DNA of 64,000 nucleotides, taken from positions 372,001 to 436,000 of the forward strand of contig NZ_JACWMW010000003.1 in the NCBI RefSeq assembly GCF_014773275.1. Direction: 5' to 3'. Positions 1 to 8,857 of this stretch are shown here, in pieces. Source of the stretch: Mucilaginibacter rigui. Lineage in GTDB: Bacteria > Bacteroidota > Bacteroidia > Sphingobacteriales > Sphingobacteriaceae. The translations under genes and the position numbers were made by a program. Numbering within the stretch: position 1 is the first letter of the stretch; each line of letters begins with the position of its first letter. Under the pieces are notes generated by a model. It searched no databases. It worked only from the letters and a program-made list of their open reading frames with translations, and was not told the DNA's origin.

Positions 1-434
1 AAGGCACAGCAGCCATACTGAAACAATTAATCCCCAATGCGCCAAAAAGCCTGTACATCGAACCTCCTTTTCATTGCGATTACGGCTATAATATCACCTG
101 CGGCGAAAACGTGTATTTTAACGTTAACTGCGTGGTGCTTGATGTGATGGAGGTGAAGATAGGTAACAACGTTTTCTGCGCGCCTGCTGTACAGATATAT
201 ACCGCCACCCACCCCTTAGATGCCGTGGCCCGGCGCAGTAAAGAGAACGCCAAACCTGTTACCATTGGCAATGATTGCTGGATAGGGGGCGGGGCTGTGA
301 TATGCCCGGGTGTTACCATAGGCAACCGTTGTGTAATTGGCGCCGGATCTGTAGTTACTAAGGATATCCCTGATGATTCGTTAGCGGTTGGCAACCCCGC
401 AAAAGTGATCCGTAAGCTGGATAAAAGCGAATAA
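1..434 (+). CDS. Sugar O-acetyltransferase (maltose/galactoside acetyltransferase type), 5' truncated by window edge
   Basis: This is the C-terminal part of a left-handed beta-helix acetyltransferase. The frame is open from base 3, and the start lies outside the window. Visible residues include the family stretch [13 protein letters not shown], which forms part of the acceptor site, the catalytic-region segment [11 protein letters not shown] with its histidine, and hexapeptide turns such as [16 protein letters not shown]. It ends in [21 protein letters not shown], typical of maltose O-acetyltransferases. Known family role: acetyl-CoA-dependent acetylation of free sugars in the cytoplasm. Which sugar is used cannot be told from sequence. 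The family assignment is firm; the name Maa would be a guess. Confidence 0.9.
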   Translation, partial: GTAAILKQLIPNAPKSLYIEPPFHCDYGYNITCGENVYFNVNCVVLDVMEVKIGNNVFCAPAVQIYTATHPLDAVARRSKENAKPVTIGNDCWIGGGAVICPGVTIGNRCVIGAGSVVTKDIPDDSLAVGNPAKVIRKLDKSE

Positions 435-589
435 CAGGTGCAACTAAAAATATAGTCACAAATCTGTTACATTGGGTTGAAATTTGAGGCTTTGTGTGTT
501 AAATCATGCTATATTTTCTTAATATTATGTTTTTCCTGAAGTCCTGCAAAATGGCTTCGGGATAAAAAAACTGACCTAACATTAAACAT

Positions 590-3448
590 ATGAACAAAAC
601 TTTAAAATGTGTATTACTCGCACAGGCTATTGCGGTAATGGCCATAACGGCCAACGCCCAAACAGCTGCGCAGCCCAAGCTGGTAGAGAAAGTAACCCGC
701 AAAGGCACCGAACTGGTTATCCCTTATGAGAAGTATGTGCTCCCGAACGGGTTGACCGTAATTTTGGCCGAAGACCACTCAGACCCATTGGTACACGTTG
801 ATGTAACTTATCACGTTGGTTCGGCGCGCGAAGAAATTGGTAAATCGGGTTTCGCCCATTTCTTTGAGCACATGATGTTCCAGGGGAGCGACCACGTTGC
901 TAACGGCGACCACTTCAAGATCATCACAGAAGCAGGTGGTACTTTAAATGGCTCAACCAACCGCGACCGTACCAACTACTACGAAACCGTACCTGCAAAC
1001 CAGCTTGAAAAAATGCTTTGGCTGGAAAGCGACCGCATGGGCTTTTTGCTTGATGCCGTTACGCAGCAAAAATTTGAGGTGCAGCGTGCAACCGTTAAGA
1101 ACGAGCGCGGCCAGAACTATGATAACCGCCCTTACGGTTTGGCCAGCGAATACACTTCTAAAAACCTTTACCCATACGGCCACCCATACTCATGGTTAAC
1201 CATTGGTTACATAGAGGAGCTGAACAAAGTAGGCGTAAACGATTTAAAGAACTTCTTTTTAAGATGGTATGGCCCAAACAACGCAACCATAACCATTGGC
1301 GGCGATTTAAACCCCAAACAAACTTTGGCATGGGTAAGCAAATATTTTGGCAGCATCCCGCGCGGGCCTGTTGTTAAAAATGCAACGTTCCCGGCGCCGG
1401 TTTTAACTGCCGACAGGTATGTGTCATACACTGATAACTACGCTAAACTGCCTTTAATGTCTATCACCTATCCGGGTGTAAAGATCTATGATAAAGATAT
1501 GTCGGCATTGGATGCTTTGTCAGAAATTATAGGCCAGGGGCGTAACTCTATCTTCTACAAAAACTTTGTTAAAACCCGTAAGGCCGCGCAAGCGTCTATG
1601 AACTCGTCAAATACCGAACTTGCCGGCGAGATCAGCATGCGTGTGGTGCCGTTCCCGGGCCAAACACTGGCTGATGCTAAAAAACTGGTAGACGAATCAC
1701 TGGCCGAGTTTGAAAAAACAGGTGTTAGCGATGATGCTTTAGTACGTTTTAAAGCAAGTGCCGAGGCAAACGCTATCAATGGCTTATCAAGCGTTAGCGG
1801 TAAAGTATCTGAGCTTGCACAGGCGCAATACCTAACCGGCAACCCTAACCAGATTGGCCGCGAACTGGCCGATATACGGGCAGTAACCAAAGAGGATGTA
1901 ATGCGTGTATACAACAAATACATCAAAGGTAAACCTGCGGTTATATTAAGCGTGCTGCCAAAAGGTGGCACAATTGCAGCCGTAGCTCCCGATAATTATA
2001 CCGTAAATACCGCCAATTACAAAGCACCTGATTATGGCTACAACGGCCTTACCTACAAAAAAGCTACCGATAATTTTGACCGTGCCGCTAAACCTGGCGT
2101 GGGTGCAAACCCGGCAATCAAGATTCCGGCTATGTGGACAGCCACTACACCTAATGGCATTAAAATAATAGGCACGCAAAACAGCGAGATCCCATCGGTA
2201 TCTATATCCATATCTATAAAAGGCGGTGGCTTATATGCCGTTAATGATCCTTCAAAAGCAGGCCTTGCAGGTATTGTTGCCCGCATGATGAACGAGGATA
2301 GCAAAAACTATACTGCCGAGCAATTTAACTCAGAACTGGATAAGCTAGGCAGTAATATTAACATAGGTGCAGGTGCCGAAGCGATGTATATCAGCGTATC
2401 ATCATTAACTAAAAACCTGCCTAAAACAATGACCTTGCTGCAGGAAAAATTGTTTAACCCTAAATTTACGCAGGACGCTTTAGACCGTATCAAAAAACAA
2501 ACTATCGAAGGTTTAAAACAGGCTAAAACCCAACCTGCAGGTGTAGCATCAACCGTGTACAGTAAAATACTTTACGGAACAGATAACGTGCGCACTTATG
2601 CAACAGGTGGTAACGAAGAAACCGTGGCGGCAATTACCCTGCAGGATGTTCAGGATTATTACGATAAATACTTTACCCCATCGCAAACACAAATTGTTGT
2701 TGTGGGCGATGTAAACGAAGGTACAGCAAAAGGCAACCTGGCTTTCCTTAACGCATGGGCAGATAAAAAAGTAACCATTCCAACACCGGCAGAAGGTAAA
2801 ACCTTTGATAAAACTACCTTGTACCTGGTTGATATCCCGGGTGCGGCACAATCAGAGATCCGTATTGGTTACCTGGATAAGCTGAACTATGATGCAACCG
2901 GCGATTACTACAAATTGGGTATAGCCAACTACATTTTAGGTGGTGCATTCAATAGCCACATCAACCTTAACCTGCGCGAGAAAAAAGGATGGACCTACGG
3001 TGCTCGTTCGGGCTTCAGCTCTGGTAAATACGGTGGCGACTTTACCGCTTCGGCAGGTGTATTGGCTACCGCTACAGACAGCTCGGTTTACGAGTTTATC
3101 AAAGAGATCCGCGATTATCAAAAAACAGGTATCACCCCTGAAGAATTGAAGTTTACCCAAACATCTATAGGCCAGAGTGATGCCCGTAAGTACGAAACTA
3201 ACGGACAAAAAGCAGCGTTCCTTTCACGCATACAGGAGTATAATCTGAAGCCTACGTATGCTGATGAGCAGAACAAGATCCTGCAAACCATTACCCCGGC
3301 CGAGCTTAACGCGCTATCGGCAAAATATCTGAATACCGATAATATGGTAATACTGGTTGTAGGCGATAAGGCAAAAATATTGCCCGGCCTGCAAAAGTTA
3401 GGTTACCCTATTGTTGAGTTGGATGCCGATGGCAAACCGAAACAATAA
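590..3448 (+). CDS. M16 family zinc metallopeptidase, two-domain, secreted
   Basis: The protein has 952 residues with a Sec signal peptide (about residues 1-23, ending ANAQ), so it acts in the periplasm or at the outer membrane. The inverted zinc motif HxxEH is intact as HFFEH at residues 90-94, and the distal glutamate is E172 in KNERGQNYDNRP. The second M16 half (about residues 510-940) lacks HxxEH and carries the substrate-clamping segment REKKGWTYGARSG, as in pitrilysin/PqqL-type fused proteases. Such enzymes degrade peptides within a closed chamber. The ATG at 590 gives the signal peptide directly. It stands alone, with a strong terminator just downstream. Confidence 0.93.
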   Translation: MNKTLKCVLLAQAIAVMAITANAQTAAQPKLVEKVTRKGTELVIPYEKYVLPNGLTVILAEDHSDPLVHVDVTYHVGSAREEIGKSGFAHFFEHMMFQGSDHVANGDHFKIITEAGGTLNGSTNRDRTNYYETVPANQLEKMLWLESDRMGFLLDAVTQQKFEVQRATVKNERGQNYDNRPYGLASEYTSKNLYPYGHPYSWLTIGYIEELNKVGVNDLKNFFLRWYGPNNATITIGGDLNPKQTLAWVSKYFGSIPRGPVVKNATFPAPVLTADRYVSYTDNYAKLPLMSITYPGVKIYDKDMSALDALSEIIGQGRNSIFYKNFVKTRKAAQASMNSSNTELAGEISMRVVPFPGQTLADAKKLVDESLAEFEKTGVSDDALVRFKASAEANAINGLSSVSGKVSELAQAQYLTGNPNQIGRELADIRAVTKEDVMRVYNKYIKGKPAVILSVLPKGGTIAAVAPDNYTVNTANYKAPDYGYNGLTYKKATDNFDRAAKPGVGANPAIKIPAMWTATTPNGIKIIGTQNSEIPSVSISISIKGGGLYAVNDPSKAGLAGIVARMMNEDSKNYTAEQFNSELDKLGSNINIGAGAEAMYISVSSLTKNLPKTMTLLQEKLFNPKFTQDALDRIKKQTIEGLKQAKTQPAGVASTVYSKILYGTDNVRTYATGGNEETVAAITLQDVQDYYDKYFTPSQTQIVVVGDVNEGTAKGNLAFLNAWADKKVTIPTPAEGKTFDKTTLYLVDIPGAAQSEIRIGYLDKLNYDATGDYYKLGIANYILGGAFNSHINLNLREKKGWTYGARSGFSSGKYGGDFTASAGVLATATDSSVYEFIKEIRDYQKTGITPEELKFTQTSIGQSDARKYETNGQKAAFLSRIQEYNLKPTYADEQNKILQTITPAELNALSAKYLNTDNMVILVVGDKAKILPGLQKLGYPIVELDADGKPKQ

Positions 3449-3469
3449 GCAATAATGTAATTAATAAAC

Positions 3470-3503
3470 AAAAGCCTTCACAACAATTGTTGTGAAGGCT
3501 TTT
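3470..3503. terminator. Perfect palindromic terminator after the M16 peptidase gene
   Basis: This is a 34-base perfect inverted repeat with arms AAAAGCCTTCACAACAA and its complement, followed by a T run. It can serve as a rho-independent terminator for the M16 gene and, by symmetry, in the other direction. Confidence 0.9.
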
Positions 3504-3546
3504 TTATGAGACCCTTTGTCATCCTGAATAATTGACGTAAAAAGAA

Positions 3547-3622
3547 TTGTCAGTCTGAGCCTGTCGAAGACCTAAATGCCATGCAAAATCAGCAAGTGGT
3601 TCAATAAGCTCACCATGACAGG
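3547..3622. repeat. Interspersed repeat family 1, copy A
   Basis: Begins with TTGTCAGTCTGAGCCTGTCG and ends with GGTTCAATAAGCTCACCATG. The same head and tail recur at 6717-6792, and an inverted copy of the head sits inside a coding gene at 28739-28759. The layout resembles a REP/MITE-like non-coding element. Its neighbours in the 3504-3694 gap show no gene. Confidence 0.8.
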
Positions 3623-3694
3623 CCGTGTAAACATGCCATACGTTAGGTATAATTCACTAACAGATGCTAACTATCGGTCAGCATTACAAATGGA

Positions 3695-4345
3695 TTAATA
3701 ATTTTTAATAAACGCTAAATTGGCATTTTTATATTCCGGCTTCTTCAATTGTAATTTTAGCTTCTTAAAGCTCTGGGTAGGCCCTTCGGATGCTACCATG
3801 TTAACGAGCCATGCAGGCAGGCTGCCGGCAGGGTCAACATGCAGGGTGTATTCAACTTTTATCTCGTCCTTACCAAGCGGTGTAATTACCCATTTCCCTT
3901 TTGAGTTGGTTACACGCACTATGCCGTCCTTAAGCGGTACAAGGCCATTAACGGCGGGGCCATCAACGGTTACTACTTTATTTTCGGCATCCTGGCTTAC
4001 CATCAGGTGGGCCACAAAATCGCGGTTACTGGTAGGCCATGGCAGGCTCACTTCCGAGTAATAATAGATCTCTGACGGCGAAGGCTGTTTTAACAGTGTG
4101 ATAGATTTTGTATGATAAACCCATTCGGTACAGGTTTTAACATCAAGCAAAACGGTTACTATCTGCGCCAGTGTTGCCTGGAAATTGCACTCAACACGTA
4201 AAGCCTTAAATTTTGAACCGGCTACTTCGCTGCTGTAAACCTTTATACCGTCGCTATTTGCTTTTAGTTTCCAGTCGGTTTGCGCTGATACAGAATTGGC
4301 GGTAATGAGTAAGAATAATAGAGGGAGCAGGTACTTTTTAAACAT
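3695..4345 (-). CDS. START-domain (lipid-binding fold) secreted protein
   Basis: A 216-residue protein whose preferred start is the ATG at 4345, which opens a classic signal peptide (FKKYLLPLLFLL then SVSAQ). A start 8 codons earlier is possible but would place charged residues ahead of the signal. The mature part resembles the START/polyketide-cyclase fold: an N-terminal DWKLKANSDGIKVYSS segment, a central SEVSLPWPTSNRDFV, and a long C-terminal helix after PAWLVNMVASEGPTQSFKKL. Relatives bind hydrophobic ligands; the ligand here is unknown. It is probably periplasmic and monocistronic. Confidence 0.85.
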   Translation of the reverse strand: MFKKYLLPLLFLLITANSVSAQTDWKLKANSDGIKVYSSEVAGSKFKALRVECNFQATLAQIVTVLLDVKTCTEWVYHTKSITLLKQPSPSEIYYYSEVSLPWPTSNRDFVAHLMVSQDAENKVVTVDGPAVNGLVPLKDGIVRVTNSKGKWVITPLGKDEIKVEYTLHVDPAGSLPAWLVNMVASEGPTQSFKKLKLQLKKPEYKNANLAFIKNY

Positions 4346-4419
4346 TTCTGTAAAAGGGATTTCGGGCAAATTTAAATATCCGCCGTAAAACCCATGTCAT
4401 ACCTGCACCACATTTTGGC

Positions 4420-4869
4420 TTAGGCCGATGCTACCAACCTGCTGGTGCTGCGGTAAACATATTCGTTATAAATATGCCTGCGTGCAAACCTCCCCGGCGA
4501 ATCGGCGTTAACCAGCTTAACGTAAACCGCGCGGGGTACGTCAAAATACTCGTATGAGTTACCGTCGGTAAAATCAACCCTCAGCACCTGCGATTTGAAT
4601 TCAAAATCAACAATGGCTGCGGTAGAGGTGGTCAGCGTATATTCCGCTAATGATTGCGCGCGGGTTTCGGGCGCTATACTTACTAAAAAGTGGTAAGCTT
4701 CAATAATGGTCTTGCTTTTTTCTTCGGCTTCCAGCTTGCTTTCGGGGCTGTCCTGAAATTTATCAGGGTGCCAGGCTTTCATTAAGCTGCGGTAAGTAGT
4801 TTTTAATTCCTGTAGTTCGGCAGCTTCTGTAACACCTAAAAGTTTCCTGTAGTCGACAATTTTTTTCAT
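4420..4869 (-). CDS. J-domain protein with C-terminal KTSC domain
   Basis: A 149-residue protein starting at the ATG at 4869 (MKKIVDYRKLLGV); an open extension upstream has no family resemblance. Residues 5-55 form a J-domain with the HPD signature at 34-36, which stimulates Hsp70 ATPase activity. Residues of about 90-148 form a KTSC domain (VDFTDGNSYEYFDVP then FARRHIYNEYVYR), a small fold often found alone and thought to contact nucleic acid or protein. The fusion suggests a dedicated DnaK co-chaperone whose clients are chosen by KTSC. No transmembrane segment. It is divergent from the sensor kinase at about 5035. Confidence 0.85.
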   Translation of the reverse strand: MKKIVDYRKLLGVTEAAELQELKTTYRSLMKAWHPDKFQDSPESKLEAEEKSKTIIEAYHFLVSIAPETRAQSLAEYTLTTSTAAIVDFEFKSQVLRVDFTDGNSYEYFDVPRAVYVKLVNADSPGRFARRHIYNEYVYRSTSRLVASA

Positions 4870-4920
4870 TGTATTAATATTGTATATGTTATTGTCGATG
4901 AAAACTTTATTCAAAGAAAA

Positions 4921-4928
4921 TAATTTTG
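4921..4928 (+). promoter_or_regulatory. Bacteroidota -7 box TAATTTTG for the GAF sensor kinase
   Basis: TAATTTTG followed by CAAAGG matches the Bacteroidota sigma-A -7 consensus TAnnTTTG. It lies about 110 bases ahead of the first open codons of the GAF kinase. No good -33 TTTG is visible at the usual distance. Confidence 0.5.
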
Positions 4929-5034
4929 CAAAGGTACGCTTTATTAGTACGCGGTGCATCTTTTGTACGCGAAATATAATTTGCAGTTGCAAATGCAGTA
5001 AAAAGCATTTAATTTGTAAGAGAATTTAAATCAT

Positions 5035-6237
5035 ATTATTATCGGATTAATAGATATACAGGCGGATATAGATGCCATAAGCCGTATAGACGCGGTTAAA
5101 TCTATTTTAGAGGTTGTTTGCCGAACCACCGGCATGGGTTTTTCTGCCGTTGCCCGTGTTACCGACGATAAATGGATAACCTGCGCAGTGCGCGATGAAA
5201 TTGCTTTTGGCCTGGTACCCGGCAGCGAGCTAAAGCTCGAAACCACTATTTGTAACGAGATACGCCAGCACAATACCCCTGTGGTGATAGACCATGTTGC
5301 ACAAGACCCCGATTTTGCACAGCACCATACCCCGGCCATGTATGGCTTTCAAAGCTATATATCATACCCCATTATGCGGAAGGACGGGCGTTTTTTTGGC
5401 ACTCTTTGCGCTATAGACCCAAGCCCCAACCAGTTGAAAAACCCGCAGATAACGGGTATGTTCCGCTTATTTGCCGACCTGATAGCTTTTCACCTGGATG
5501 CGCAGGACAGGCTCGACCTATCGGAACTGAAACTTGTGGAAGAACGCAAAACCGCCGAACTGCGCGACCAGTTTATAGCCATTTTAGGGCACGACCTGGG
5601 CAACCCTGTAGGGGCGGTTTTAAACGTAGCCCAAATGCTGTTGCGCATGCCAGGCGATGAACGTATAAAACGCCTGGCCAACATCCTTCAAAATTCATCG
5701 TACAGGATGAAGGCGCTGATAGAAAACATACTTGATTTTGCGCGCGGCCGCCTTGGCGAAGGGATAATTTTAGACAAAACCAATGATGAAAATGTTGAAG
5801 AAACCTTAAAACAGGTAATTACCGAGCTTGCAATTGTTTGGCCCCATACAACCATTAACACCTTTTTTGATATTAAAGGCTGTGTTTATTGCGATGCCAG
5901 GCGCGTATTGCAGGTGCTTTCAAACCTGTTGAGCAATGCACTAAGCCACGGCAAAAAAGATAGCCCGGTAACGGTTAATGCCATTTGCAACGAAAATGAA
6001 TTTACCCTAACCATTGCAAACCAGGGCAAGATGATCCCTAACGCGGTACGCGAAAAGCTTTTTATGCCATTTTCAAGGGGCGAAGTGGTGCCCAACCAGC
6101 AAGGCCTTGGCTTAGGGCTTTACATAGCATCAGAAATTGCCCGCGCACATGGTGGTACACTCGGTGTAGAATCGGACGATAAGGAAACCGTTTTTAAATT
6201 TTCTATCCCTGCAGCGCAAACCCTAATAGGTTTATAA
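5035..6237 (+). CDS. GAF-domain sensor histidine kinase (start codon uncertain)
   Basis: A GAF domain is followed by HisKA and HATPase_c domains. Counting from the first in-frame ATG (5134), the phospho-acceptor is His153 in AILGHDLGNPVG, the N-box asparagines are 263 and 267 (LSNLLSNALSHG), and the glycine-rich G box is GLGLGLY at 324-330. No membrane segment is seen, so it is a soluble sensor. The ATG at 5134 falls inside the GAF domain: the same frame is open back to 5020 and encodes IDIQADIDAISRIDAVKS, which belongs to the conserved N-terminus. No ATG, GTG or TTG exists there, so I place a tentative ATT start at 5035. No partner response regulator is adjacent. Confidence 0.85.
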   Translation: MIIGLIDIQADIDAISRIDAVKSILEVVCRTTGMGFSAVARVTDDKWITCAVRDEIAFGLVPGSELKLETTICNEIRQHNTPVVIDHVAQDPDFAQHHTPAMYGFQSYISYPIMRKDGRFFGTLCAIDPSPNQLKNPQITGMFRLFADLIAFHLDAQDRLDLSELKLVEERKTAELRDQFIAILGHDLGNPVGAVLNVAQMLLRMPGDERIKRLANILQNSSYRMKALIENILDFARGRLGEGIILDKTNDENVEETLKQVITELAIVWPHTTINTFFDIKGCVYCDARRVLQVLSNLLSNALSHGKKDSPVTVNAICNENEFTLTIANQGKMIPNAVREKLFMPFSRGEVVPNQQGLGLGLYIASEIARAHGGTLGVESDDKETVFKFSIPAAQTLIGL

Positions 6238-6597
6238 TGCAAAAAATACTGCTGCTATAGCGATAATGGCAGGTAAAGCCTGTTTAAACAGGATTGACCT
6301 GCTTGCCGTAATGCCGCCATACAAACCGGCTACTACAACACACCCTAAAAAAAACATCGCAATGTTTTTACTCCATACCGGGTCGTTAATAAGCAGCGAC
6401 CAGATAAGCCCGGCTGCCAAAAAACCATTATATAAACCCTGGTTGGCTGCAAGCGCGGTGGTTTGCTCAAACAACTCGGCAGGGAAGCTTTTAAAGGTAG
6501 CTTTGCCTTTGGTTGTCCAGGCAAACATCTCTATCCATAAAATATAAATATGCTCAATAGCTACTATGGCTATCATAATGTGGGCAAAAAGTTTCAT
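6232..6597 (-). CDS. DUF1304 family small membrane protein
   Basis: A 121-residue protein with four predicted membrane helices and the family-typical opening FAHIMIAIVAIEHIYILWIEMFAW, followed by the TKGKATF loop and an NQGLYNGFLAAGL helix. The function of DUF1304 proteins is unknown. Its 3' end overlaps the 3' end of the convergent sensor kinase gene by six bases, so the two transcripts run into each other. Confidence 0.9.
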   Translation of the reverse strand: MKLFAHIMIAIVAIEHIYILWIEMFAWTTKGKATFKSFPAELFEQTTALAANQGLYNGFLAAGLIWSLLINDPVWSKNIAMFFLGCVVVAGLYGGITASRSILFKQALPAIIAIAAVFFAL

Positions 6598-6716
6598 GCA
6601 GATATGTTTAGAGTACTAAGATACTCATCTTACAGTAACCTCAACTAATAAGAATAGCAGTTTGCGCTTGTGGAAGGCTTGCGCGTATGACAAATGGTTC
6701 GACAGGCTGCGGAAAG

Positions 6717-6792
6717 TTGTCAGTCTGAGCCTGTCGAAGATCTGAACGTATGGCAATGTCGGCGAATGGTTCAACAAGCTCACCATTACAGG
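6717..6792. repeat. Interspersed repeat family 1, copy B
   Basis: Head GTTGTCAGTCTGAGCCTGTC and tail GGTTCAACAAGCTCACCATT match copy A at 3547-3622 closely. It fills most of the gap between the DUF1304 and PAS-kinase genes; the remainder of 6598-6809 shows no gene. Confidence 0.8.
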
Positions 6793-6809
6793 TTGGTCAC
6801 TAATACTAA

Positions 6810-8630
6810 TTAATTACTTATGGGCACAGTAAACCAAAAGGTGCTGCCTTTACCAGCTTCGCTGTTAACGCCAATTTTGCCGCCATGGCGCTCTACAATT
6901 TCGGCGCTTATGTACAGGCCCAGGCCCAACCCCGAGTATTGCACCCCGGTAGAGTCAACCCTGTAATAACGTTCAAACAGGTGGGGGATCTTATCGTAAG
7001 CAATTCCTTCGCCAAAGTCTTGTACAGATATTTTTACAGTTTTGGTACGGCGTACAATATTAATAATGATTGTGCGCGAGTCGGGTGCATATTTTACCGC
7101 ATTATTTACCAGGTTAACAATTACCTGCTCTATTTTACTGCGATCGGCGTATATGTCTATATCGGTATCTCCGCTTACAATAATTTCATGCTCGCCCGCC
7201 ATCCGTACATGATCGCAGCTTTCGGTTATCATATCGCCGGCTTTAAAATAAGTTTTGTTTAATGCCAGCTGTCCGGCTGTTATTTTTGATACATTAAGCA
7301 GGCTTTCTATCAGGTGCTGCATTTTAGTTAAACTTATATTTGCCTTTTCTATAAAGGCCGTGATCTTTTCTGAGCTGCCATTGGTTTTGATCAGCTTATC
7401 CAGGATCTGTATTGAGGCTTTAAGCGAGGTCATGGGTGTTTTAAGCTCATGGCTGGCAACACTTATAAAATCGTCTTTTTGTTGTTGCAGGCGTTTAAAT
7501 TCGGTAATATCTAATACTGTGCCAAGCATGCGTACCGGGGTGTTATCGCTGTCATAATATGTTTTTCCCTGGGTACGGATCCAGTGAATCGATTCGTCGG
7601 GATGAATAATGCGCACCTCATAAAAAAGGATGCCGGTTTTATCAGCCTCCTCGTGGGCATGCGTGTGAATAATGCGATCTTCCGGGTGCAAGGTATCCAG
7701 CAATTTTCTGCGGGGCACAGGTTTATCAAAACCAAAAATGGCGTTAAACCTGTCGGATGTAACAGTTATTTGGGTTAGTATATCTAAATCAAATGTGCCT
7801 ATTTCTGCCGCTTCTATAGCCAGCCTTCCGCGCTCTTCAACATCTTCAATATTACGGCGGGCTGTAACCTGGTCAGTAACATCAATCGCAATAACCATTA
7901 TAGCGTTTATGGAACCATCAAAATGCCGTACTGGTTCGTATACAAAATCAATAAATAGTATTTCGGGCTTATTGTTACGTATCAATAAAACTTCTGCCTC
8001 TTTAGCAACAAATGAAGTTCCTGTATTTATTACTTCATTCATTATCGGGGCGTAAAGGTCGGCAGCCTCGGGTATAGCAGCCCATATGGTACGGTTCTCC
8101 AGATCTTGCCGTTTTTTGCCTACAAGCTCCAGGTATGAATCATTTACCACTTCTATCATCAGGTCTTCGGCCCTGATAATGCAGATGCCTACAGGCGCCT
8201 GCCTTACCAGGTTATAAAGCGTCATTTCGCTTTCTTCAACAGCTTGCTTGGCGCGTTCAAGTTCGGTAACGTCGGTAGCAAAGCATGCTACACCATATAT
8301 TTCACCCGCTGCATTGCGCATAGGCTGATAAGTGAATTTAAAATAAAAGGTTTGTATAACGCCATCAATTAAAAAATCGGCACGGTCATTACTGGTATAA
8401 TAGGGTTCGCCGGTTTTATATACTTTCTTTATCAATCCCAAAAAAGGCTGGTCACTCATCTCAGGCAAGGCTTCGGTAAATGGTTTACCTATAACTGAGC
8501 GATCTTTGCCCCATGCTTTTAAAGTGGCGCTATTTGCAACACTTACTATCGCATCTTCGCCGGTGCATACATAAACAGGGAAGGGTGATATCTCAACAAT
8601 ATCCCGGAAAGTGCTTTCTGTTGGCTCCAA
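6810..8630 (-). CDS. Multi-PAS sensor histidine kinase
   Basis: A 606-residue soluble kinase with three PAS domains (about residues 12-125, 138-255 and 270-378), each ending in the DIT/DVT linker typical of PAS-PAC units. HisKA and HATPase_c follow. The phospho-acceptor is His394 in VASHELKTPMTS, and the ATP-binding end shows NLVNNAVKYAP and GLGLGLYI. No membrane helix is seen, so it senses a cytoplasmic signal. The only plausible start is TTG at 8630, because the frame upstream has a stop and no ATG. No response regulator lies nearby, so its partner is encoded elsewhere. Confidence 0.92.
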   Translation of the reverse strand: MEPTESTFRDIVEISPFPVYVCTGEDAIVSVANSATLKAWGKDRSVIGKPFTEALPEMSDQPFLGLIKKVYKTGEPYYTSNDRADFLIDGVIQTFYFKFTYQPMRNAAGEIYGVACFATDVTELERAKQAVEESEMTLYNLVRQAPVGICIIRAEDLMIEVVNDSYLELVGKKRQDLENRTIWAAIPEAADLYAPIMNEVINTGTSFVAKEAEVLLIRNNKPEILFIDFVYEPVRHFDGSINAIMVIAIDVTDQVTARRNIEDVEERGRLAIEAAEIGTFDLDILTQITVTSDRFNAIFGFDKPVPRRKLLDTLHPEDRIIHTHAHEEADKTGILFYEVRIIHPDESIHWIRTQGKTYYDSDNTPVRMLGTVLDITEFKRLQQQKDDFISVASHELKTPMTSLKASIQILDKLIKTNGSSEKITAFIEKANISLTKMQHLIESLLNVSKITAGQLALNKTYFKAGDMITESCDHVRMAGEHEIIVSGDTDIDIYADRSKIEQVIVNLVNNAVKYAPDSRTIIINIVRRTKTVKISVQDFGEGIAYDKIPHLFERYYRVDSTGVQYSGLGLGLYISAEIVERHGGKIGVNSEAGKGSTFWFTVPISN

Positions 8631-8857
8631 AAGTATATTATAAATTAAATAAATTGCTCCAAATCAAAACTAAAAAACTTTATAACATAAAGCCGTAAAG
8701 TTGTTTTTGTTTTGTAAGATGGCTATTAATAATAAAATAAATATTGTGCGTAATTTTATAAAACCATTTTACGGCAAAATGCATTATAGAATTGTTGCAT
8801 TAACAGTATTTTAATGAATTGTTGTTGATGGCTTAACCTTTATCAAAGCATACCATA

